Of a DNA stretch of 64,000 nt, positions 55,405-64,000 are shown piece by piece; position 1 is the stretch's first letter, and each line of letters starts with the position of its first letter. Location of the stretch: the NCBI RefSeq assembly GCF_032854445.1, contig NC_088303.1:25459265-25523264 (forward strand), in the 5' to 3' direction. The notes beneath the pieces are model-generated. The model was given only the letters and a program-made list of their open reading frames with translations. It was not told the DNA's origin and did not search any database. This DNA comes from Liolophura sinensis. Its lineage: Eukaryota > Mollusca > Polyplacophora > Chitonida > Chitonidae. The translations under genes were made by a program, and so were the position numbers.

Positions 55405-55750
55405 TAGGGTATTACTTCACCAATAATATATAGTGTTTCGCCTTTGTCAAAAAGTGCATTCATTTTTCTAAAGGGGGCTTTTGGGGGGATATGAGGGCAC
55501 AAAAAGGGGTTAAGGTTAGTTTTTCTGGGGTACACAAAAGAAGCGTGCCATTCTGGGGATTTGGGGTACTATTTCACCAGTAATATATATAGTGTGTTCC
55601 CACATATCAGAAACTTTATTCATTCTTCAAAGTGATTTCTTTTGGGGATCAGTACACAAAAAAGGGGCATGGTTAGTTTTTAGGGGATGCATAAAAGAAA
55701 CACGGGCCATTCTATGGACATTCTACGGGTCTTATTTCACGAGTAATTGG
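55405..55750 (+). repeat. About 160-bp tandem repeat, two units plus start of a third
   Basis: TTTCAC(C/G)A(A/G)TAAT recurs at about 55414, 55571 and 55734. Each unit carries AGTGTKTTC, GCATTCATTTTTC or TTATTCATTCTTC, CACAAAAA(A)GGGG, GGTTAGTTTTT and a GCCATTCT motif. Confidence 0.75.
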
Positions 55751-56471
55751 TTTCCAAAATATGTATTATTACATCCACCGTCCTTAGATATATGGCATTC
55801 CCGCTACTCGCAAGACATCCCAGAATGACGAATACAGTGCCGTGTACGTCATTTCCCCTCTTCTTATAAGGCATAGTATCAACCGACGAATAACAAAATG
55901 ACTTGTGACTTATACTTAAAGTCTTAAGTACGGCATAAAACACCAATAAAATAAATAAATAAATACACCTAAAGTAAAACACATAACAAATTTCAAGTTA
56001 ACAGAAAATCACTGACAGACTAGAACATAATATAATCCTTCCTCCATACTGGAGGCTGAGATTGCTTAGCATACGCGATGTATCTAGACTGATTTTTATT
56101 TGGAGTTCTTGTTTCAGTGTTAACATTCGCACCTGACGCGTGGCTATAACTATTCCGATCTCCAGTCCACCAGGTACACACTGACAGAAGTTGTAATTCG
56201 CATGAAACGGTGACAAATATTTTACATTCCACTTCTGTCCGTTTTCAAGAATATATGTATTCTGACCTCTTCCTTTGCTTGCTTACGGATTGGGTTAGAA
56301 AACTTGTTCTGACCTTTGGGTACTCTCCATGGCCTTTTAACACAGACAATATCGCCTATACGAAACTTGCAAGCAGACACTCCTTTTTCGCATCATAGTA
56401 CCTCTTGTTTTTGGATGACACGATGATCACTTCTGGCGAGTGTGGAGTTGCCGTTGTAGCAATGTCAAGCG
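55751..56471. other. Intergenic with a SINE tail
   Basis: 55920-55970 has TTAAGTACGGCATAAAACACCAATAAAATAAATAAATAAAT, the family 1 tail type. Nothing coding is recognised. Confidence 0.45.
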
Positions 56472-57000
56472 CTAGGCGCATATGTCGACCGTGTAATATG
56501 AGGATAGATAATCTCCGGTGGTAGTATGGCAAGTAGCTCGGGATGAACCTAAAATATCCGTGACAGCAGTTTTTGCATTTTCTTTCTGAAATAGAGACTG
56601 AGTAACCTTTTTCAAAATCCCATTTAAACGCTCAACTTCGCTATTTCCCTCCGGGTGATATATAGGAAAAAGCCTATGTTCAATGTCTCTCGATCTAAGG
56701 AAAGCTTCAAAATCATGTGAAATCAACTGAAGGCCAGTATCGGTTACAATCTAAGCGGATTACCCTCTCTACTAAAAACTTTAATGAAGAAGTCTTTCAC
56801 AGTCGCGGTAGTGCCATCACCAACGAGAGCTACTTCAGGACACTTGCTTCTATAATTAATCAAACAAATCATGAATCGCCCATGAACAGGCGCAGAGTTG
56901 TCAGGACCGACAAAATCAAAAAGGTTGCATTGGAGCAACTCATACAGCTGTATATTCGTCATTCATTTGACAAGTCAGATAGTGCTTTACAGCTTCTTCC
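56472..57000 (-). pseudogene. Gypsy integrase core remnant
   Basis: The first part (56744-56962) contains FVGPDNSAPVHGRF, then ICLINYRSKCPEVALV, where the usual catalytic Asp (LIDYRS) reads Asn, and a VFSREGNPLRL end. The second part (56472-56726) contains ISHDFEAFLRSRDIEHRLFP and YHPEGNSEVERLNGILKK with the catalytic Glu. Confidence 0.75.
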
Positions 57001-57209
57001 ACATGAGTATCCATTTTCGGCCACCAAAACAAATCATGATGTCTCTCTTTAGTTATGGCAATGCCTAGCAAGGCTACGTGCCAATTGCAGCACTTTGGTT
57101 GTATTTCGACTACCTCGAAAAATTACATTGTTGTAAACTGACAGAAATGTCTGGTCGGCTAATGTAGCATCGCAGAGTTCAGAAGCGGTAATGACAGCAT
57201 TTTTGTCCT

Positions 57210-57807
57210 TTAGATAATTTCACTAACAGCGTCACAATCTTCCTCAATGGCGGGGGAAGAGGTATTCAAGGGTAGTCGCAATAACGCATCAGCTACATTA
57301 TTCTGCGTACCCGCCTTGAACGATACTGAGTATTTGTAGTGCGCCAAACGAACATCCCATCGGGCAATGCGCATAGGTATGTGTCCTTGGCCTGTTGACG
57401 ACAACAGCGTAGTCAGAGCTTAGTGATCTGTTCGCAATTCGAACTTGCGACCCCATGAATAAGTATATCGCTTTTCCACGGCCCACACACAACTGAATGC
57501 TTGCGGAATACTTTCTCTCCTGTGCAGTTAACGTACGCGATGCACATGTGATCAGACGTTCGGAACCATTCTTGACTTGCGTTAGAGTGACACTCAGACC
57601 GTAGCCACTTGCGTCAGTCGTAACTATGGTCTCGCAGTTTGGGTCGAAGAGAGATAGAAAAGGACTGTCCAGTATAACTTTCTTAACTGAGTGGAATGCA
57701 TGATCGGCGTAATCTGACCAGACAAACCGGTCGCATTGCCGCAAATCGCAAATCCGATGTACCTCAGGCAAAAACTTTGGCACAAATTTTGCGAAATACG
57801 CAACCAT
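57210..57807 (-). pseudogene. Gypsy RT connection and RNase H remnant
   Basis: MVAYFAKFVPKFLPEVH, then RFVWSDYADHAFHSVKK, the RNase H start TIVTTDASGYGLSVTLTQ, and TCASRTLTAQERKYS. After a shift comes the end block RIARWDVRLAHYKYSVSFKAG followed by NNVADALLRLP. Several shifts and stops lie between. Confidence 0.75.
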
Positions 57808-59670
57808 ACCTAACTATGGTCGGCATTGGTCTTTATTTACCGGAACAGGTGAGTCGGTAATGACTTGTAATAGTTCAGGGTTAGGGCGAATTCCCTGTGA
57901 ATAAATCACATACCCCATAATACCTAGTCAATCAGTATTGAACTGGCATTTCTCATTTAAGATAATGTTCTCATTCTTCAAAGGCTGTAGTACTGCGCGT
58001 ACATACTCTTCCGTGTACCACGATGTCGTCAATGAAAACTTTCACTCGCGGCAAACCTTATAACAGACTGCTCATCATTTTCTGAAAGTAAGACGGCGCA
58101 GACGAAATACCAAAACAAGTCTTTTAAAGCGAAACATGCCGCCATGAGTGATGAAGTCTCTCAAATCACGACTCTCAGGGGCTAACTTAATCTGATGATA
58201 GGCGGATTTTAAATCCAGACGAGAAAAGCACGTAGCACTGTGCATTTCACTTAGCATTTCGTCTATGTTAGGTAGAGGGTTCGTACTCATTCGAGGAATT
58301 TGACGAGGTGCGAAACAGGGTTCAGCGGTATCGGCTGGCACAACAAACACCAAGGCGAAGGTGTTAAAGTCTATTCCGCCAAAAAAATTAAGAAAATTTC
58401 ATGCAATTTTTTGCTGCCATTCTCTTTCCCTCTCTCCTCAGAGTCATACATTTTAGACCAATCAATGGCAAGCTTATTCCATTGCAGTTGACTTAGATAT
58501 TTCAAAGCTGCGTATGTATAACGTCGTGTCCCATTGTTGTGTGACGTAGGGATGTAAAATTGCACTGTATATGTATTATGATGTCATACCGGTGAGCTCA
58601 GATTGGAACGTCATGAGATAAATGATTCTTTTTCCACCTCATGGCGCCTTGGTGAGAACCATATAAAATGTAAAAACACAAGCGATATCTATAAACTTTG
58701 CGAAATAACACTTTTATCACTGAAGGAAATTCCGATAGTTCACCTTTATATATATCACAAAAGCAAGTCGAACAAGTAAACAAACTCAAATTCTTTTAAT
58801 TTGTAGATATAAACAGTATCAAATTATATTGCGTGAGGAGATAAACGTATCGGCCGGTGTGTTGTGTGACACACTCGATGTTGTTTGAAAGGTCATTTCT
58901 GTTTAATATGTATATTTGCACATGGCCCACAACTGACTGGGGGATAAAATTCTTATCCGGAACAATGGATTCGTTTGGCTTTCTCAAAACAACGCATAGG
59001 CGCCGTCTTTTTCCACGCAATGGTAAACTCGTAAAACCCCTTCCAGCCAAGACGGTCCGAAGTTGTGAACTCATTTGTTCTTTCCTGTATTACGTCATTA
59101 TTAGCGGTGTACGTGTCCTCATAAAGCAACTATGAAGTACACATGCACCGCAAAGTCACAGAAGAAAACGAAGCGTTCTACTGTCATTTGAACCGCCTGT
59201 TTAGCTTTTCCTCGAGTCTCCCATTGGTGAAACCCACTCTGATCCGTTAATTTTTTCGATAATCTCGGCCACCTCAAGACGTTTGATTTCTTTAGAAACA
59301 ACGTCGCGTATTGCAAAAAGAGGTCTGCGTAACTTCCGTTGTACTGAAGTACTGAAGTGAACCTTAACCCTGTGTTTAAACCCTTTGACCGTAGAGCTCT
59401 TGGAACAAATCAGCTCTTTTTTTTCCGTCTAGCATTAGATACAGCCTTATTCTTTATTCAAAGCTTCAGCCCGGGGTGAAACAACGTTCAGGGACTAGTT
59501 TCGTATGTTATTTGGACAGGCGTAGCTAATCGATAAAATTTTAATGGAGTGTCGCTCGATGTTTCCCAGGAGCCTGATAAACAAAAACCTAGTTCTTGGC
59601 AACCTGATACTCACACACAGTGTACGTGCATGTGTATAGCTTAACGTAATCATTTACAGCTAATGTGCAT

Positions 59671-59799
59671 GGAAGGTCTGCCAACAACCTGCGGATGGCT
59701 GTGGGTTTTCCCTGGTTTCCTCCCACCATAATGCTGACCACCATCGTATTAGTAAAGTATTCTTGAGTACGGCGTAAAACACCAATCAAAAAAAAAAAA
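59671..59799 (+). mobile_element. 5'-truncated SINE family 1 with A-tail
   Basis: Only the body and tail remain (GGAAGGTCTGCCAACAACCTGC to GAGTACGGCGTAAAACACCAATC, then A11). Confidence 0.85.
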
Positions 59800-61480
59800 T
59801 TTAAAAACTACTGCAGTCAGGCTTTTAATCTTAGCCTCCGGCGCCGAATTACTATTCTCCGGCCAAATTTTTGTACCACGTCTGCAGTAAAAACGTCTAT
59901 GGGGCAATTCTTGAAACAGTCACAATGAAGACTTACATGTAGGCTAACTTTCAGCCGAAAATGTAATAAGTTCAAAACATATAACAGTTCCAAGACGACA
60001 ACATGGTTGATTTTTCTTGAACTTTGTGCAGCTTTTAATACACATAAGAGCTTAAAAGAAAGATAAAACAGAATTAATTCCGTTTTTTACATTGCTTCTC
60101 ACCGTTCACTCAATATTCCAAGTTCTAATTGTTGTAGTTGAAATACGTGATATTATTGTAATTCTTGCTGTGTAAGAGTGAGCGGGAAAAATATACTTTC
60201 ATCAACTCAACCAAATGGCATCAAGCAGGTAGCACTTTTACATTTTTATGTCTTAAATAGTAATGTTCTGAATCAAATGTGCAGTGAAGCACATCCTATG
60301 TGTACAGACTTGTTGGAAGCCGTAAAACTGCATGCTGTTCTAGGTTAAGTGTTATAGGACATGTTTGCACTGTCAAGAATAAAATCAACCGCGAATAATG
60401 AAAACCACATCGGTTCAAAGTCATCCGAATGGAAAGCGTTTATTATAAAAGGTTTACTGTAGGATTAAAGCTTGTCTGGAAAGAAATATCCAATTCTCTT
60501 ATATATAAGACCAGACTTATATACATTATGACTATTTTTTTTTTGCACACACAGGTCTGTTTCACTGCGGTTATATTCATAAATTTGTTACATATTGTTA
60601 ATGGTCGTTCGAGAAAATGTCCGACGCGTGTATGGAGTGGTCGATGAATGATATTACATACAGGTGAGTGATGTCTTTCTGTTGTAAAAATATTCACGTA
60701 GCTGTGAATTCAGAAAGGTTTTTTCTTTGTTATTAGTAATCAAGTAATAGTATTATTTATTTAAATTAGTTCAGTTAGGCCTATGTCCCACTTTGGCATT
60801 TGATTTGCTGTGAATCATAAATTTAGTGACATTTAGTGGCCAGTAGCAGAACTCTGAAAATAGTTGCTAAAACTGGCCAAAACATTGACTGAAAAACTCA
60901 CTGGAACTTTAAGGAAAACACTGAACTCGACATGCAAGCTTCCGTTACAAACCTACGTGAGTAGTGACATTTCAGTAAATTTACGAACGATCAGTTCATT
61001 ATCGCTCTTATGGCAGAGGTGTGGTGGATTAACTGATCTAACGATGTAATAACGTGTGTCGGATGCCATGTAGCTCCTGAGCCATGTTTAGTTTTGTTTC
61101 TACTTTCCGTTCCGACTTTTACCCTTTTGCGCTGTTGTTGCGCGTACCATGTCTTTGGCAATCAAAAGAAACTTGGCCACAGACCCCCATAAAAATCTTG
61201 ACATAGGTTGACGTCAAAATCAGGAACTTCCCTTGCCGGCAGATGGGAGGGGTGCCTAGCAACGTGAAGGGGACGTAGCTGGCAGCCATATCAATACATG
61301 TCTCCTTGTGTCCTGTCGCCCAGAATTTCAAACTTTCATCATTAAAACCTGCCCAAAACTTAGACAATTTCCATCATTTTGATACCAAGCATGCACCTGT
61401 CCACCAAAAACGACAGGCTGGAAGCGAAAATGCCTTTACACCCTCTCCAAGAAACACTAGCTGTAATGGAGGCCTGTGTC
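59800..61480. other. Intergenic, nothing recognised
   Basis: AT-rich sequence. The frames present show no family features. Confidence 0.4.
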
Positions 61481-62120
61481 CACTTACGCTCCACCTCGGA
61501 AAAGTGGGTCTTAATCACGTGACTATTGAAACAGGCTGCCAATGCGCGGTTCTCTCCCTCTGCCGCCTGGTATCGTCACGGTGTGATCTCACATGCCACA
61601 TCTCGTGACACAACAAAGTACGAACTACAGGAACGGTGGCTGTTGAACATGTCCTGAGGCAAGTAGGCATTGTATGCTTTTTTTTTCTCTTCAAATATTT
61701 CTTTTTTAAGAATGAGATGGATAATGTTTAGGAATGTTGTGACGTAAACTTTATCCACGGTTTGTAGATCAGTGTATTAAGTCTAGGAATATGTCCTCAG
61801 GGGCCTATCAGTGATATGTTATTTATATATAGTGCTCACTTAATTGTGCTTTTCTTTTCAAATACTTCTTTTAAAGAATTAGTTGGCTATTTTTTAGGTA
61901 ATAAGGCATGGACATTTTTCGATATATCGCCTCGTTATGTAGACCAACTGTGGTTGTGTAGACATGTGAGGTGTAGAAGAAATTGCTCTCTTCGGAAGAT
62001 GATAATAAGGGTCCGCTTTGTCGTCAAGGAAACGACGGGGGAGATGACCGTGCATATGGCAGCCTTTTTTAATGTAGTCACGTGATTAAGGCCCACTTTT
62101 TCGTGGTGGAGTGCAAGTTT
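61481..62120. mobile_element. Inverted-repeat (MITE-like) element
   Basis: 61481-61563 and about 62040-62120 are inverted copies. Both contain AAAAGTGGG(T/C)CTTAATCACGTGACTA and GGCTGCCA on the arm reading inward. The 480-bp centre has no coding sequence. Confidence 0.6.
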
Positions 62121-62476
62121 CTCTTGATTGCATATCTACTGTGTGCATGGTGTCGTAGGTATTTGGAGTTTCTTTTGCTTTGTTTTAAACTAAGAAATGA
62201 TCTGTGGCCATAGTTGTTACTGTGTATATTTAATATGAAATATGCAAAGCTTAAGATCAATCGTAGTATGGATATGTATTAATTTAGAAATGAATTGATC
62301 TGCGTTTTATCAAATATAGGCATAAATTTGTGTTGCTGCATGAGATTCATTTCTCCAGTTTTTCTACAAACTTTAAACATGTTATGGCTGTGTATTAGTA
62401 GGGCAAAGTCTCGGTCTTAATTGCATCATGGATGATCTATTGTTGTTTCGTCAGTGTCACACTCTCCTACTGTCAA

Positions 62477-62752
62477 GGGGCCTCCGTGGCTCAGTCGGTT
62501 AGCGCGCTAGCGCAGCGTAATGACCCAGAAGCCTCTCACCAATGCGGTCGCTGTGAGTTCAAGACCAGCTCATGCTGCCTTCCTCTCCGGCCGTACGTGG
62601 GAAGGTCTCCCAGCAACCTGCGGATGGTCGTGGGTTTCCCCAGGGCTCTGCCCGGTTTCCACCCACCATAATGCTGGCCGCCGTCGTATAAGTGAAATAT
62701 TCTTGAGTACGGCGTAAAACACCAATCAAAAAAAAAAAAAAAAAAAAAAAAA
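62477..62752 (+). mobile_element. SINE family 1, full length, 11-bp target duplication
   Basis: It has an A box (TGGCTCAGTCGGTTAG), a B box (GAGTTCAAGACC), a complete body, the GAGTACGGCGTAAAACACCAATC tail and a run of about 24 A. CCTACTGTCAA flanks it at 62466-62476 and 62753-62763. This is the best reference copy in the window. Confidence 0.95.
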
Positions 62753-62954
62753 CCTACTGTCAAACATGGGGAAAACTGATTTGAAGATAATAACAAGCTA
62801 TTGAGATACGAGGCTATGTTATGCAGTGGAGTATATGTAAGACATAAGTGAAATAAATCATGGTATTAAATCATAATTATCATTCAGAGGTGGTATTATG
62901 TGTGAATAAAGATATAAAATAGAAGAGCATAAAATAGAATATGCACAATGCCAG

Positions 62955-63232
62955 ACATTAAACCCCAAGTGCACAGACCACTGTGGGTTCGAATTGCTAG
63001 AGTGCCCACCTCGAAGGAAAACCCGGGTCTGGTCATACCATAGACTTTAAAAATGGTACTTGTTGCTGACTCGCTTGATGCTCAGCAATGAGTGCTTCGA
63101 GCAAAGAAACAGGACTGGTGTCAGTATAATGTGACTTAATGTCATAATATCAGCGGGTATACCGCTGCAGGCCTGCTGAGGTATACTCGCTGATGTCATG
63201 ACTGTAAATGTGACTGGGTGGGTGTCATGTCT
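62955..63232 (+). repeat. SINE-like repeat with internal hairpin (family 3)
   Basis: GTGGGTTCGAATTGC, ACCCGGGTCTGG and GGTGTCAGTATAATGTGACT resemble a repeat I recall from mollusc genomes. 63148-63195 folds: ATCAGCGGGTATACC pairs with GGTATACTCGCTGAT. Confidence 0.45.
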
Positions 63233-63233
63233 G

Positions 63234-63362
63234 AGGCCGGTTTCATGAAAGTCACTTAGCTAAGTGAGCCCTTAACTACCAAAACGACATATTTTATAGA
63301 GATATGAAGCGCACTTAGGCAAGGGCTACCTAACACTAAGTATGCTTCATAAACTGATCCCT
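63234..63362. repeat. Short inverted-repeat element
   Basis: The GGCCGGTTTCATGAAAGTCACTTAG start and the inverse of CTAAGTATGCTTCATAAACTGATCC at the end are related, giving imperfect 25-bp terminal repeats on a 129-bp unit. Confidence 0.4.
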
Positions 63363-63484
63363 GGTGTCATCAGGCTTCAGTGACGATAGCACTCACCAGC
63401 ACAGTAGAAGGCGACACAGGATATATACATGTATGTACACACACCTAATGACTTCTTATCGTCATATGACTGAAAAATACCTAT

Positions 63485-63668
63485 GCCTGACACAGGACGG
63501 GACGCGAGTTACCTGCAGGCTCGATCAGCCAGGACATGTACTCAACGGATATATAGTACATGCCTATCACAGGACGAGACGCGAGTTATCTGCAGACTCA
63601 ATCAGCCAGGACATATACTCAGCGGATATATAGTACATGCCTAACATAGGATGGGATGTGAGTTACCA
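63485..63668 (+). repeat. 77-bp tandem repeat upstream of Ly6 copy C
   Basis: GCCTGACACAGG at 63485, GCCTATCACAGG at 63562 and GCCTAACATAGG at 63639 are exactly 77 bp apart. Units share GCGAGTTA, ATCAGCCAGGACAT and CGGATATATAGTACAT. The last unit ends about 190 bp before the start codon. A diverged copy precedes Ly6 copy B. Confidence 0.85.
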
Positions 63669-63859
63669 GTGGGATTAAGATTCGAAACATTTAATTTCCT
63701 GAAATATTCGCAAATCATGTCATCAAAAATCATACTGGGACTTACTTAGCGCCCCTCCCAAATAAGGTTTTGACAGGTTTCGTGTGTTCGTCAATGTCTG
63801 AGGATTAAGCATGACTTGTGGCTAATATATTTACAGATCTGGGCTACATTGCGATAAGA

Positions 63860-64000
63860 ATGGCCAGTTTCACAACAGGATCATTGGTTGTGAGCGTGTG
63901 TCTGGCTGTCAGTGTTTCTGTAGTTACAGGTATGACTATAAAATGTTAAGATTGGGTTTCATCCCTGAGAGTATGTATTTGGTAGATTCCCATATTGATA
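63860..64000 (+). CDS. Ly6/uPAR-family gene copy C, signal-peptide exon (partial)
   Basis: The exon 63860-63929 is 70 bp, the same length and phase as exon 1 of copy B. It encodes MASFTTGSLVVSVCLAVSVS, then VVTG, ending at donor GTATGA. Exon 1 of copy B ends with the same VVTG and the same donor. Upstream, TTTACAG then ATCTGGGCT matches the copy B acceptor (GTTACAG then ATCTGACC), so the 5' UTR is probably spliced. The LU-domain exons lie beyond the window, so family membership rests on similarity to copy B. Confidence 0.75.

Larger units (their letters stand above)
56472..59400 (-). mobile_element. Decayed Ty3/Gypsy pol, minus strand
   Basis: Read from 59400 down, the order is an RT N-terminal piece (RLEVAEIIEKINGSEWVSPM, about 59210-59290), LCVVLRKPNESIVPDKNF (about 58960-59010), RT block NIDEMLSEMHSATCFSRLDL with SAYHQIKL (58075-58353), then the RT connection, RNase H and integrase. 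At least eight frames are needed. The part around 58375-58950 between two RT pieces is unrelated, probably an insertion. No LTRs are recognised. Confidence 0.75.

Noticed and set aside
62432-62796. Several frames starting near 62432-62796
   Set aside because: All are readings of the SINE family 1 copy and its A-tail.

Overview
This window looks like nuclear DNA of a marine lophotrochozoan animal, most likely a mollusc (bivalve-like). The reasons are AT-rich intergenic sequence, split genes with phase-1 introns, tRNA-headed SINEs of the type common in molluscs, and dense remnants of Tc1/mariner, Harbinger, Ty3/Gypsy and Penelope-like elements. There are no bacterial operons, CRISPR arrays or rRNA genes, and I see no true tRNA gene. 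The species cannot be named from the sequence alone.

The clearest host signal is a tandem array of Ly6/uPAR-type (three-finger, LU-domain) genes, all on the + strand. Copy A (exons at 3926-4144 and 5088-5347) lacks a visible signal-peptide exon. Copy B (40059-46072) is complete, with three exons, 183 residues, a signal peptide, ten conserved cysteines and a C-terminal hydrophobic tail that suggests GPI anchoring. Copy C begins at 63860 with a signal-peptide exon and runs off the window. A and B share exon sizes, intron phases, parts of intron 2, the 3' UTR and poly(A) region, and some downstream flank. B and C share a 5'-UTR splice acceptor and a repeat just upstream.

Layout. 1-3060: a compact, decayed block of virus-like genes, both strands used, where copy A's 5' part would be expected. 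3926-5990: Ly6 copy A. 6490-7620: a Gypsy gag remnant and a 530-bp dispersed repeat. 7735-15240: a very large foldback element (about 2-kb inverted arms, AT-rich minisatellite centre, an inner palindrome, a nested Tc1). 16.5-21.6 kb: a Harbinger nuclease remnant, an intact Tc1-like transposon, a SINE and a broken Tc1-like transposon. 21.6-27.1 kb: mostly featureless AT-rich DNA, with a fragment related to the foldback and a Myb/SANT-like remnant. 27.1-30.6 kb: a Gypsy element with internal deletions. 32.2-33.4 kb: an unassigned open frame and a Penelope-like RT remnant. 37.7-46.7 kb: Ly6 copy B and its upstream repeats. 47-63.5 kb: SINEs, a solo LTR, a Gypsy 3' end, several tandem repeats and a minus-strand Gypsy ruin. 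63.5-64 kb: start of Ly6 copy C.

Apart from the Ly6 genes, almost every recognisable coding stretch belongs to a mobile element. Only the 340-residue transposase at 17256-18278 appears intact. All identifications come from reading translations, splice signals and repeats by eye. No database search was run.
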